DNA from: Planctomycetaceae bacterium | Lineage (GTDB): Bacteria > Planctomycetota > Planctomycetia > Pirellulales > Thermoguttaceae | Assembly: GCA_031287585.1 (NCBI GenBank) | Contig: JAITST010000030.1 | Span: 1-40,283 of the forward strand | Reading direction: 5' to 3' | Length of the DNA stretch: 40,283 bases | Shown: one piece after another, positions 1 to 8,634 of the stretch | Layout of the letters: each line of letters begins with the position of its first letter | Position numbering within the stretch: the stretch's first letter is position 1 | Notes under the pieces: generated by a model | Told to the model about the DNA's origin: nothing | Databases searched by the model: none | The model's input: only the letters and a program-made list of their open reading frames with translations | Translations under genes and position numbers: made by a program

Positions 1-1
1 A

Positions 2-706
2 ATTGCTGATGCCTACCTTAACACACTTACACATCTGGAATTTCAAAACGTGTTGGCTCGCGGCGGCGTTATCGCTGGTTCGTCTGCTGGTGCGTCGATT
101 CAAGGTTCGTTCTTGTGGCGCGGTGACACGAAAACTCCAGACATTTTAGTTGGCGACCACACACAAGGACTTGGCTTTTTGAAAAATTCCGTAATCGACC
201 AACACATATTAGCACGTAACCGTCAGTTCGACCTCATCGAGTTTGTCAAATCCGCTCCGCAACTTATCGGACTTGGCATCGACGAATCGACTGCGGTTAT
301 CGTTATCAAAGATGAGTTGGAAGTTCTCGGTAAATCCATTGTCGCGATTCATAGTTATCCAAGTACGCTTCCCAATCCAAACGATGGCAATACCAGTGCA
401 ACCGCGCCGGTTGCTGAACCGGTAAACACAAATCCTTCGGAACCCACAGCCGCTGGTGCGCCGCGAGTTCCGTTTGTTCGTTATTCTAACGGAAGTGCGG
501 ATGCGTATAAACCGTTTCTCGTACTTCGTTCCGGTCAGAAATACAACCTGAAAGAACGTAAAGTGATTCAGCCGGAACGACGTTTCCCCGAACGCGGCGG
601 TTTTACACCGAGCATAAATGAACCGAACAATAAGTTACCGGAAAATAAACCGGAAACCAATAATCCCGAAAATGTTCCGGCAACGGAAACACCGGTGTCT
701 GAATGA
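2..706 (+). CDS. Cyanophycinase-like peptidase S51 / class I glutamine amidotransferase-like protein (5' end outside window)
   Basis: The reading frame is already open at the left edge, so this is the 3' part of a gene; no start can be assigned here. The visible protein begins IADAYLNTL and soon shows GGVIAGSSAGA, the nucleophile elbow (G-x-S-A-G-A) of peptidase family S51, whose members include cyanophycinase and dipeptidase E. It continues with LGFLKNSVIDQH and GLGIDESTAVIV, segments expected for cyanophycinase-like proteins. The last ~90 residues are a low-complexity tail rich in Pro, Asn, Glu and Thr, often seen in exported planctomycete proteins. Substrate is not established: a true cyanophycinase would cleave beta-Asp-Arg dipeptides, but many relatives have unknown targets. 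The exported M14 peptidase follows 90 bp downstream on the same strand, so a shared peptide-degrading role is possible (inference). Confidence 0.75.
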   Translation: MADAYLNTLTHLEFQNVLARGGVIAGSSAGASIQGSFLWRGDTKTPDILVGDHTQGLGFLKNSVIDQHILARNRQFDLIEFVKSAPQLIGLGIDESTAVIVIKDELEVLGKSIVAIHSYPSTLPNPNDGNTSATAPVAEPVNTNPSEPTAAGAPRVPFVRYSNGSADAYKPFLVLRSGQKYNLKERKVIQPERRFPERGGFTPSINEPNNKLPENKPETNNPENVPATETPVSE

Positions 707-796
707 CTTCATAACCTCAACAACTAACCACAACTAAATTATGAGACACAAACTTTTTTCCCACTTAACACACTCAACCAATATGAAAGGTTCATT

Positions 797-3406
797 ATGA
801 GACTTACTCAACCAAAACATTTTTTACTTCCGTTGCTGCTGTTAGCAACCACGATTACCTTCGGCACACCGGTTCAATCCGCGCCGGTGAGTTTGGATTA
901 CTACTTGCCGAAGAGTGCGGAATACGACAAAAACGTTCCGACACCGGAGTCCGTACTCGGATTTCAGGTGGGAGAATTTGGTGCGAGTTCCGAGCAAATT
1001 GTCAACTACATCAAGGCGGTGGATGCCGCGTCTGACCGTGTGAAGTTAGTTCAGTACGGCGCGTCGCACGAAAAAAGACCGCTTTACGTCGTGATAATCT
1101 CGTCACCTGAAAATCAAAAGAATCTCGACAAAGTCAAAGCGGAACATCTGAAACTCGCAGACCCAGCCGTTTCAGATTCGGTCGATACAAAGAATCTTCC
1201 GGTTTTTACGTGGCTTGGTCATTCCATTCACGGTAACGAAGCGAGCGGAGCGAATGCCGCGTTGCTCCTGATTTACCACCTTGCCGCAGCGAAAGACGAA
1301 GAAACGTTGAAGTGGCTGAACGAGTCGGTTGTCTTTGTTGACCCGTTGATTAATCCCGATGGTTATACACGTTTCATCAGTTGGATAAACTCCAACAAAA
1401 GTGTTGTCACCAACGACGACACACAGGAACGTGAACATTCAGAACCAAGACCGGGCGGTCGCGGTAATCATTATTGGGTTGACCTGAATCGTGATTGGTT
1501 GAACGTTCAACATCCAGAATCGCAAGGGCGAATCGCCGCGTTGATTGAATGGCGACCGAATGTTTATACCGACGCTCACGAACAAGGGACTAACGCGCAT
1601 TATCATTTTTCGCCCGGTATTCCGACACAGATTCACCCGTTGATTCCGCCGCAAGCACAGGAATTTATCAAGCGGCTTGCTCGCGATTTTTACGCACCGG
1701 CATTTGACGCGCGCGGAGTCCTTTATTTCTCTGGTGAAAATTTTGACGATTATTACCCCGGTCGTGGTCGTGAGTATCTTGATTTTCACGGCGGTATCGC
1801 CATCCTTTGGGAGCAGCCGAGTTCGCGTGGTTTTGCACAATCCACACCAAACGGAGTTCTCACGTTTGAATTTGCCATCCTAAACCAACTCACAGCAGGT
1901 CTCGCGACAGTGCGCGGCGGTCATGCGTTGCGTCAGGAACTTTTGGATTATCAGAGAAGTTATTTCAAACTTGCGATTAGTGAATCCGCAGACGATCCGG
2001 TCAAAGCATACGTCTTCGGTTCAACTACCGACAAATTCGCGTCGTATCGGCTCGCGGAACTTGTACGCCGGAACGGTATCGACGTTTACAAAATCAATGA
2101 AGATTTAACGGTTGACGGAAAAACATATTCTCCGAAAGGAAGTTACATCGTACCGCTCAGTCAAAAACAGCATCGGTTGATTCACGCGATTTTTGAAGTT
2201 CGCGAGAAATACGATTCGCGAAGTTCGTATGACATCACTGGCTGGACACTCCCGTTCGCGTTCAATCTGGATTACTCGATTCTCAATACGGAAACATATA
2301 AGCAATCGTTACTCGGCGAAAAATTCGAGTTAGGACAGTTCCCCAAAGGGCAACTCATCGGCGGGAAAAACGCTTACGGTTACGCTTTTGAATGGGGTGA
2401 ATACTACTCGCCGCGTGCGATTTATCGTTTGCTGGACAACGGTATCAATGTGAAAACAGTCGAAAGCCGCATTACTCACGACGGTAAAACGTTCGATAAA
2501 GGTGCGGTTGTTGTTCTAACGGGTAGTATGTATCAGAAAAAGTCCGCCGCCGAAATTGAGGCGGTCATCGAACAGATAATCAAAGAAGATGCCATTGACG
2601 TTTATTCTATCAAAACAGGATATACCGAAGGGCGGACACTTGGTGCTGGCGGCGTTCTCTCGAACGTGTCCGAAAAGCCGCGTATTGCGGTTCTGGACGG
2701 CAGCGGCGCGGGTGAGGTTTGGCATTTGTTCGACCAACATTACGGTATTCCGGTTTCCGTTCTCGCTTCCGATAGTTTCAGCCGGATAAATCTCGACAAG
2801 TATAACGTGTTGATTCTTCCCGGCGGCGGTATTGTTACCGAGACGGACATTGCGAAACTCAAAACGTGGGTTGAGTCCGGTAACACGTTGATTGGTTATG
2901 ATAGTTCATTACGAACACTCATTCAAGCGGGTTTGATTGACGCGGAAATTGGTGCGGGACGAGGTTCTTTTCTTGGCATTACGTTTCAAACGGAAGTTGA
3001 CTTAAACAGTCCATTGTTACTCGGTTACGCAAAGAAGAATTTGCCGGTATTCAAAGACGGAGGTTCGATTTTAGCAAAGCCGTCTAACAGATTGGACACG
3101 CCGATTTCATACACCAACACGCCGCTCTTGTCGGGAAACGTACAAGCACAAATGGTCGAATCGCTTGCCGGAACACCGGTCGTTGTTACTAAACGAGCAG
3201 GACGGGGACAAGTAATCGCGTTCGCGTTTGACCCGCAGTTTCGCACGGTTTGGTACGGTACGAACAAACTAACCGCCAACGCCGTTTTCTGGGGAAGTAA
3301 ACTTGGAGGCAACCGCGGCGGCTTCGGCGGCGGCAGACCACGCGGCGGTGACACGGCAATTCCTGTTCCCAATGCACCGGCTTCCGGTGCGAATGGTGAC
3401 GAATAA
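797..3406 (+). CDS. Secreted M14-family zinc carboxypeptidase with C-terminal amidotransferase-like domain
   Basis: The 869-residue protein starts with a clear signal peptide (residues 1-28, LLPLLLLATTITF core, likely cut after VQSA). The M14 peptidase domain follows: the zinc-binding H-x-x-E is HGNE at residues 145-148, the third zinc ligand is probably His261 in DAHEQG, and the catalytic Glu is probably Glu339 in ILWEQ. NPDGYTR and WVDLNRDW are further M14 landmarks. Residues ~680-780 (RIAVLDGSGAG, VLILPGGG) resemble the class I glutamine amidotransferase-like domain found at the end of large M14 proteins. The C-terminus is Gly/Arg rich. The start has an SD-like AAAGG about 7 bases upstream. 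The product should act outside the cytoplasm on peptides or cell-wall material; exact specificity cannot be read from sequence. Confidence 0.88.
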   Translation: MRLTQPKHFLLPLLLLATTITFGTPVQSAPVSLDYYLPKSAEYDKNVPTPESVLGFQVGEFGASSEQIVNYIKAVDAASDRVKLVQYGASHEKRPLYVVIISSPENQKNLDKVKAEHLKLADPAVSDSVDTKNLPVFTWLGHSIHGNEASGANAALLLIYHLAAAKDEETLKWLNESVVFVDPLINPDGYTRFISWINSNKSVVTNDDTQEREHSEPRPGGRGNHYWVDLNRDWLNVQHPESQGRIAALIEWRPNVYTDAHEQGTNAHYHFSPGIPTQIHPLIPPQAQEFIKRLARDFYAPAFDARGVLYFSGENFDDYYPGRGREYLDFHGGIAILWEQPSSRGFAQSTPNGVLTFEFAILNQLTAGLATVRGGHALRQELLDYQRSYFKLAISESADDPVKAYVFGSTTDKFASYRLAELVRRNGIDVYKINEDLTVDGKTYSPKGSYIVPLSQKQHRLIHAIFEVREKYDSRSSYDITGWTLPFAFNLDYSILNTETYKQSLLGEKFELGQFPKGQLIGGKNAYGYAFEWGEYYSPRAIYRLLDNGINVKTVESRITHDGKTFDKGAVVVLTGSMYQKKSAAEIEAVIEQIIKEDAIDVYSIKTGYTEGRTLGAGGVLSNVSEKPRIAVLDGSGAGEVWHLFDQHYGIPVSVLASDSFSRINLDKYNVLILPGGGIVTETDIAKLKTWVESGNTLIGYDSSLRTLIQAGLIDAEIGAGRGSFLGITFQTEVDLNSPLLLGYAKKNLPVFKDGGSILAKPSNRLDTPISYTNTPLLSGNVQAQMVESLAGTPVVVTKRAGRGQVIAFAFDPQFRTVWYGTNKLTANAVFWGSKLGGNRGGFGGGRPRGGDTAIPVPNAPASGANGDE

Positions 3407-3433
3407 CCTTGACCAATTATACGACATCTCTTT

Positions 3434-3636
3434 GCCCCGTAAGGGGCTGAATCTTGATAACCCCGTGCGGTAGCACGGGGTAGGCATCCGCCAATACTGG
3501 AACCTCGTAAGAGGTTCAACCAAAACCACCGCTGATTATAACACTTTGTTCACCCCCTTACGGGGGTGGGTTTTGAAGGTGGTCTTACCCCGTGCTAGCG
3601 CACGGGGTTATCGAGATTTTACCCCTTACGGGGTAG
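3434..3636. repeat. Nested palindromic repeat element (six small hairpins)
   Basis: This fills most of the 369-bp gap after the M14 peptidase. Two 46-bp arms, 3437-3482 and 3586-3631, are near-perfect inverted copies of each other. Within the element are six short hairpins with four-base loops, e.g. CCCCGTGC-GGTA-GCACGGGG, GAACCTC-GTAA-GAGGTTC and CCCCGTGC-TAGC-GCACGGGG. The order is mirrored around a centre near 3535. It looks like a REP doublet or MITE-type element. It could also end transcription of the peptidase gene, but there is no T-run, so I do not call it a terminator. No gene is seen in the gap. Confidence 0.85.
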
Positions 3637-3660
3637 GGACTCGTAGCAACGTTTAATAAT

Positions 3661-3716
3661 CCATAACCAACATTTTGGGTTACGACTACATCACGGCACA
3701 AAAAATTTCAATCGTG
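3661..3716 (+). repeat. Dispersed ~60-bp repeat, copy 1
   Basis: Shares CATTTTGxGTTACGAxTACA, the segment CGGCACAAA, and TTTCAATCGTG with 12927-12988, with only a few substitutions and a small indel. It lies directly upstream of threonine synthase, beside the palindromic element. Function unknown; perhaps part of a larger decayed element. Confidence 0.7.
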
Positions 3717-3775
3717 ACAGGTATATTACTTTGTGCTTCTGTAAATTTGTGTAAAAAAATATTCAAAGGGCAACT

Positions 3776-4969
3776 ATGAAAAACAGCGGTAGTTTATTAA
3801 CACATTTAGAATGTGTAACGTGCGGGAAAAAATACTCCTATCAAGAACCGCGTACGGTTTGTGAAGACGAAAATTGCAAGGCGATTTTGTCGGCACAATA
3901 CAATTTTGCGGCATGCAAGTTGATGAAATCGGAATTGAAAAACCGTCCGGCAACGATGTGGCGTTACCGCGAGTTCTTGCCGGTACTGAATTTGGAAAAC
4001 ATCGTTACACTTGGCGAAGGTTTCACACCGATTCTCCCGCTCACCAATCTCGGCAAGCATACAAGCGGTCGTCAGGTCTTCTACAAAGACGAATCGCTAA
4101 ACCCGACGTGTTCGTTCAAAGCACGCGGTCTGAGTGCCGCTGTTTCAAAAGCGAAAGAACTTGGTGTTAGGGAGACGGTTATTCCAACCGCCGGAAATGC
4201 GGGCGGGGCGTTGGCTGCTTACTCCGCGAAAGCAGGGATAAAGGCACACGTTTTTATGCCGAAGTTGACACCAATCGCTTTCAAAGCGGAAGTTGAACTC
4301 TTCGGCGCGGAATTTCGTGAAATAGACGGAAACATCAGTGACTGCGGCAAACTCGCAAACGCCGAAGCGGTCAAACATAATTGGTTTGATGTTTCGACAT
4401 TGAAGGAACCGTATCGTTTGGAAGGAAAAAAAACGATGGGTTATGAAATCGCCGAGCAATTCGGTTGGGACGTTCCCGATGTAATTCTTTACCCGACAGG
4501 TGGCGGCACAGGAATCATCGGTATTTGGAAAGCATTCGACGAACTGGAAGAACTCGGCTGGATTGGCAAAAAACGTCCGCGAATGGTTGCCGTGCAGAGT
4601 GAAAATTGTAACGGGATTCATACCGCGTTTCAAAACAAAGAGTTGTCATCCGCATTCAAAGACAATGGTTTCACACTCGCAAACGGATTACGTGTTCCGA
4701 AACCTTACGCTGACAAAGTAATTCTGAAAGTGTTACGTGATAGCAACGGAAACTCTGTCAGTGTAAACGACGACGAAATTCTCGCGGCGTTACGTGAAAT
4801 CGCGTCAGGAGAAGGTTCGTTTTGGACACCGGAAGGTGCGGCGTTATGGCACGCGTTCAAGGTGTTGACACAATCTAACCGGATAACAGCCAACGAAAAA
4901 GTTTTGTTGCTAAATACCGGCAGCGGATACAAGTATCTCGAAAATTTACTACCGTACATCCGGCGGTAG
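3776..4969 (+). CDS. thrC: Threonine synthase
   Basis: A PLP-dependent beta-family enzyme that converts O-phosphohomoserine to threonine, the last step of threonine synthesis, in the cytoplasm. The 397-residue protein starts with a zinc-ribbon-like motif (Cys13, Cys16, Cys29, Cys34) typical of this type of threonine synthase. The PLP lysine is Lys115 in NPTCSFKARG, and the phosphate loop is PTGGGTG at 240-246. The motif reads SFKARG rather than the common SFKDRG, a tolerated variant. The start ATG has AAAGGG about 6 bases upstream. The last 21 bp overlap the end of the convergent small gene on the other strand. A threonine-synthase-like paralogue cannot be excluded, but length and motif order fit thrC well. 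Confidence 0.88.
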   Translation: MKNSGSLLTHLECVTCGKKYSYQEPRTVCEDENCKAILSAQYNFAACKLMKSELKNRPATMWRYREFLPVLNLENIVTLGEGFTPILPLTNLGKHTSGRQVFYKDESLNPTCSFKARGLSAAVSKAKELGVRETVIPTAGNAGGALAAYSAKAGIKAHVFMPKLTPIAFKAEVELFGAEFREIDGNISDCGKLANAEAVKHNWFDVSTLKEPYRLEGKKTMGYEIAEQFGWDVPDVILYPTGGGTGIIGIWKAFDELEELGWIGKKRPRMVAVQSENCNGIHTAFQNKELSSAFKDNGFTLANGLRVPKPYADKVILKVLRDSNGNSVSVNDDEILAALREIASGEGSFWTPEGAALWHAFKVLTQSNRITANEKVLLLNTGSGYKYLENLLPYIRR

Positions 4970-5227
4970 TTCAGGCCACTGCATATTATCTTCGGGTTGT
5001 GCGGCTTGTTCGTTTGTTTCCGTCGGTTCTGGTTCAGGTGCTTGCAAGTCTTGTAACGTGAAAAACTGTTTCTCTTGTTCCTCGTCGGAGTCTTGCGGCG
5101 TTAAAATCGTATCAAGGAGTTCGTCACGACGCTGCAACACAAAATACACAAGCCCAGACAGCAACAGGAACACCGCCGCCAACAATACCAGAAACTTAAA
5201 AAACGCTACACTGAAAAAAAAGTACAT
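4949..5227 (-). CDS. Small membrane-anchored hypothetical protein
   Basis: A 92-residue protein with one strong N-terminal membrane segment (residues ~5-30, FKFLVLLAAVFLLLSGLVYF), an RR positive patch just after it, then an acidic Gln/Glu/Pro-rich tail ending PELPPDVR. The composition and the membrane anchor followed by a charged tail argue for a real gene, not a shadow. It converges on thrC and overlaps its 3' end by 21 bp. No family is recognised and no SD site is visible. The topology suggests one helix with the tail in the cytoplasm, but function is unknown. Confidence 0.6.
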   Translation of the reverse strand: MYFFFSVAFFKFLVLLAAVFLLLSGLVYFVLQRRDELLDTILTPQDSDEEQEKQFFTLQDLQAPEPEPTETNEQAAQPEDNMQWPELPPDVR

Positions 5228-5336
5228 AGTGAACTGTTATACCGAACACGGTTAAAATTTTTAGAGACGTTATATGCCTGTAACGGTTGAAATCTACTCC
5301 CAACCGCGACAAGTATAAAAGCCAAAAACTAACTCC

Positions 5337-6266
5337 TCACAACTTCCCCACCAACTCTTTTACAGCATCCACACTTTTCCTGAACGCTGCCGCCTCGTTG
5401 TCGTCTAGTGATAACTCTATTATCTTTTGCACGCCGCCGTTTCCCAGCACAACCGGTACGCCTACAAAGTAACCGCCTACGTTGTACTCCTTATCGCAGT
5501 ACGCCGCACATGGAATCAACCTCCGCGAATCGCGGACTACCGCCTCTACCATCTGCGCCGCCGCCGCCGCCGGTGCGTAGTACGCACTGCCGGTTTTTAG
5601 CAGCGAAACAATTTCCGCACCGCCGTCACGTGTCCGCTTAACTATCTCGTCCAGCCGCGAACGCTCTATCAACTGCGTTACCGGTATCCCGCCAACCGAC
5701 GCACAACTCAATAGCGGCACCATCGTGTCGCCGTGTCCGCCGAGCAACATCGCGATTACGTCCTTCACGCTCACACCAAGTTCAGCCGCTACGAACGCGC
5801 GAAAACGTGCCGTGTCCAAAACTCCCGCCTGTCCGATTACACGTTCCTTCGGGAACTTCGTCACATCCAACACACGTTGAGCCATCGCGTCGAGCGGGTT
5901 ACTGACAACGATGACGACCGCGTTCGGACTTGTGTCGCGAATATGTTCGGCAACGCTGCCGACGATACGCGAGTTTGTCGCGAGTAAGTCGTCGCGGCTC
6001 ATACCGGGTTTACGCGCAACGCCAGCGGTAACGACAACAACATCGCTGCCAACAGTGTCGGCGTAGTCGGTTGTTCCGACGATACTGACATCAAACGCGG
6101 CAATTGGTGATGCCTCTAACAAGTCGAGTGCTTTCCCGTGCGGCATAGATCCGGCTTCAGGAATGTCAAGTAAAACAATATCCCCCAACTCCCGCGCCGC
6201 GCACCAGTTAGCAGTAGTAGCACCAACATTTCCGGCACCAACAATAGTAATCTTCGCTCGTTTCAT
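5337..6266 (-). CDS. mdh: NAD-dependent malate dehydrogenase (LDH-like type)
   Basis: A cytoplasmic 309-residue enzyme interconverting malate and oxaloacetate in the TCA cycle. The Rossmann loop is GAGNVG at residues 10-15, and Asp34 after VLL predicts NAD over NADP. The substrate loop is RKPGMSRDDL (85-94); an Arg in this loop rather than Gln points to malate rather than lactate dehydrogenase. Catalytic His178 lies in GGHGD, with Asp151 and Arg154 in VLDTARF. I chose the ATG at 6264-6266 because it gives the normal MKRAKITIVG start. An in-frame extension of 21 hydrophobic residues upstream is not conserved-looking. There is no SD site. Length and motifs are normal for the family. Confidence 0.93.
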   Translation of the reverse strand: MKRAKITIVGAGNVGATTANWCAARELGDIVLLDIPEAGSMPHGKALDLLEASPIAAFDVSIVGTTDYADTVGSDVVVVTAGVARKPGMSRDDLLATNSRIVGSVAEHIRDTSPNAVVIVVSNPLDAMAQRVLDVTKFPKERVIGQAGVLDTARFRAFVAAELGVSVKDVIAMLLGGHGDTMVPLLSCASVGGIPVTQLIERSRLDEIVKRTRDGGAEIVSLLKTGSAYYAPAAAAAQMVEAVVRDSRRLIPCAAYCDKEYNVGGYFVGVPVVLGNGGVQKIIELSLDDNEAAAFRKSVDAVKELVGKL

Positions 6267-6462
6267 AGTTTTAAATAAATGGTAAAAAGGAAAACATAAG
6301 AGTAACACATTATAACGGAGTAAAACCAAAATATAAGTAGTACCGAAGAGGTATTAACTAAACTTTTGCGAAAAGGATTTGGCGGAGTTTCTCACATCAT
6401 TGTCCAAAAACAATCCGCAACGAAAACATCTCGCAAACTACATCACCAGCTTTACAATGTCA

Positions 6463-6531
6463 TTTTTCACAGGTAGGTAAGGATAGAATACAGAAAACTA
6501 TGCTTTCCTACCCTTGACTATCTGTGAAAAA
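6463..6531. repeat. 69-bp hairpin element, copy 1 (possible terminator)
   Basis: Outer arms TTTTTCACAG and CTGTGAAAAA (10 bp, perfect) enclose an inner stem GTAGGTAAGGATAG pairing with CTATGCTTTCCTAC (imperfect), with a 10-base bulge on one side. An inverted copy lies at 21107-21175. It sits 68 bp beyond the end of the ADP-ribosylglycohydrolase-like gene, and its T-rich outer arm would suit a terminator. The 332-bp gap 6267-6598 otherwise holds only a short repeat at about 6541-6580 resembling part of the palindrome at 29123-29289. Confidence 0.8.
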
Positions 6532-6598
6532 AACGAAAAGACATATAACCTGCCCACCAATGAACTTATGGAAACTGTTAATTTTGGGAAAGTGCCGG

Positions 6599-8335
6599 TT
6601 ATTGAAACACTATTTTAATTTCGTTCCAATAACCTGCTTCGCAACTCCAGCCGTTAGGTTGATTGAGTAATTCGAGTTTGACCGTTTTTCCGGCGTACTC
6701 CGAAAGATCGACGGAAACGTCTGTCCAGCCGCCGATAATTTGGCGTTTCAATAATTCCTTGCCGTCCGCTTTGACAATCAATTCCCAATCGAATTGGGCT
6801 TTGGCGGCATCGTGAGCGGCAACGACGAGTTTCAGCGTCGGCTTTTTGTCCTTCGGCAATTCAACGGTTTTCGACAAAATACACGGTTCGCCCTTTGCCT
6901 TCGGATGGGTCATCACAACGTCTTTTTTACCGTGATATTGTTTCCGATAACCGGGGTCCATATCGGGACCGCAATCGGTCAGTTTCCAACCGGGGAAGAA
7001 TTTTTCAACGGCTTCGTCGAGTGAATACTCCCGCTTTTCGATTAATTTGTACTCAGCATCGGTGAATTTAGTGTTTTGCGGCAGATCGGGCTTCCAAGCC
7101 GGTTTGTACGGTTTCGGCGAAGTTTGCACTATCGTAATTCTTGGTCGTCCAAAAATGTTACCGCGAACCGTTGCCATGTGTCCCGATGAATTTTGTCTGG
7201 GAATCCAAAAGACCTCTTCGCCATTGCGTTTGACGATTTTTCCGCCGGATTGGAGAACCGCTTGCCGCGCCAGTTTTTCGCAAACGTCAAGCAAGGCGGG
7301 AAAGTTGTATTCCGTGTAACTGAACTTCGTTTTTTCGTCGAGTTTCTCACTGAATCGCGGCGGAAGTTTCGAAAAACCAAGCGTGGTGAACAAAACACCG
7401 CCCGCATTGGACGGATTACAATCGGAATCCTGACCGCATCGGGTCGAAAGAACAATCGTTTGGTCGAGGCCGCCTTTTCCGTACAGTAAGCCGACGAGAA
7501 TGTACGCTCCGTTGATTTTAGCATCAATGTTAAACTTGCCTGTATCACAGGACACACGGCGGTAATCCAGATTTTTCTGATATTTTTCGTCGATTTTATG
7601 CCAACACGTTGTCCAGTCACTTGGGTTTTCGTCGTACCATTTCATAACATCCCGAACCATTTCGGCATACTGCGAATCCGGCGGAATACAATCCAAACCG
7701 GCGGCGATAATTTTTTTAATGTCGGTTTCAAAAAATGCTTCGGCGTACATTCCGCCGACGAATTGTCCGGCATAAATTCCGTCGCCGTAATTCATTAACC
7801 CGCCGAATTTTTCGCCGAGTTCAACAACAACCTTCGGCAAACCGGGAGCGATGAGACCGGAATAATCCGCTTCGATTTGATAATCAATATCGTCAGCGTG
7901 TTTGTTGAATGCCGGATGCCCGCTGTCGGGCGGAGCAATTCCCCGCCGAAGATTTTTGCGTCCGGCATCGTTAGCGTGCCAAAGTTGATAGCCGCTGTTG
8001 GCAAAGTCGATACCTGCTTGCCGTTGTGAAACGTCCAGACCATATTGTTCCATACTGCGCAGAAATGTCATTTCGACGTAAAGGTCGTCCTGACCGAAGG
8101 CGTGATTTATCATTTCCGGTGTCCATTTCGGCATCTTGTCTTCGGGAATGATCGTTCCGTTGAATTTGAACTCAGTTGGAGCTCCCCAACAGACACCGGC
8201 AATTTGTCCGATCCAACCAGCTTTCATTTTGTCGCGGTAATCCTTCACGGAAATCTCGCGGAATTCCTGTGCAATAATTGGAGCCGCCGAAACAATCAGC
8301 AACAGAGCTAAAGTAGTCGATACGAGTTTTTTCAT
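6599..8335 (-). CDS. Exported ADP-ribosylglycohydrolase-family protein with C-terminal beta-sandwich-like module
   Basis: The 578-residue protein has a signal peptide (residues 1-22, cut near IIA-QEF). It then shows the DraG/ADP-ribosylglycohydrolase fold motifs: GQDDLYVEM at 81-89 in place of the usual GxxTDDT, HADDID at 146-151, and RCGQDSDCNPSNAGG at 299-313, which matches the paired-Asp di-metal motif (Asp303, Asp305). Residues ~480-578 read as a jelly-roll-like domain (WTDVSVDLSEYAGKTVKLEL). The ATG at 8333-8335 was chosen over a longer frame because it gives the signal peptide and has AAAGGA 8 bases upstream. Known family members remove ADP-ribose from proteins or metabolites; an exported version with a binding-type module probably hydrolyses another N- or O-glycosidic bond (inference). 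Confidence 0.8.
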   Translation of the reverse strand: MKKLVSTTLALLLIVSAAPIIAQEFREISVKDYRDKMKAGWIGQIAGVCWGAPTEFKFNGTIIPEDKMPKWTPEMINHAFGQDDLYVEMTFLRSMEQYGLDVSQRQAGIDFANSGYQLWHANDAGRKNLRRGIAPPDSGHPAFNKHADDIDYQIEADYSGLIAPGLPKVVVELGEKFGGLMNYGDGIYAGQFVGGMYAEAFFETDIKKIIAAGLDCIPPDSQYAEMVRDVMKWYDENPSDWTTCWHKIDEKYQKNLDYRRVSCDTGKFNIDAKINGAYILVGLLYGKGGLDQTIVLSTRCGQDSDCNPSNAGGVLFTTLGFSKLPPRFSEKLDEKTKFSYTEYNFPALLDVCEKLARQAVLQSGGKIVKRNGEEVFWIPRQNSSGHMATVRGNIFGRPRITIVQTSPKPYKPAWKPDLPQNTKFTDAEYKLIEKREYSLDEAVEKFFPGWKLTDCGPDMDPGYRKQYHGKKDVVMTHPKAKGEPCILSKTVELPKDKKPTLKLVVAAHDAAKAQFDWELIVKADGKELLKRQIIGGWTDVSVDLSEYAGKTVKLELLNQPNGWSCEAGYWNEIKIVFQ

Positions 8336-8522
8336 AAGATATTCCTTTTGTGAGGGGTGAAATGTTTTGAAAACAGCAACCACACTATCACAAATCGTAA
8401 AAATAGCAATACCCTGCGGCACGTCGGAAACAAGTTCATTTCGGTAAATTGATTGCGGTGATGCGTAAACTTTTTATTTTCCGCCTACACACAAAAATTT
8501 TTCACGTTTCCCTTGCGGCATA

Positions 8523-8550
8523 TTGTCAAATTATAATTGTGTGGTAGAAT
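8523..8550 (+). promoter_or_regulatory. Putative sigma70-type promoter of secA
   Basis: TTGTCA (8523-8528), 16-bp spacer, TAGAAT (8545-8550), 85 bp before the secA ATG. TAGAAT recurs as the -10 box in several promoters here. Predicted from sequence only. Confidence 0.5.
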
Positions 8551-8634
8551 TTAGCGGTCTATTGTTATGTGACGAATGCAAGACGTGTCATTCGTTCAGG
8601 ATATGGTAACCAAAATTAGATACACAACTATTAT

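Noticed and set aside
3025..3529. Minus-strand frames ending in FQYWRMPTP-like peptides
   Set aside because: They are antisense to the peptidase and run through the hairpin repeat. Such peptides are commonly predicted from these repeats but have no independent support.
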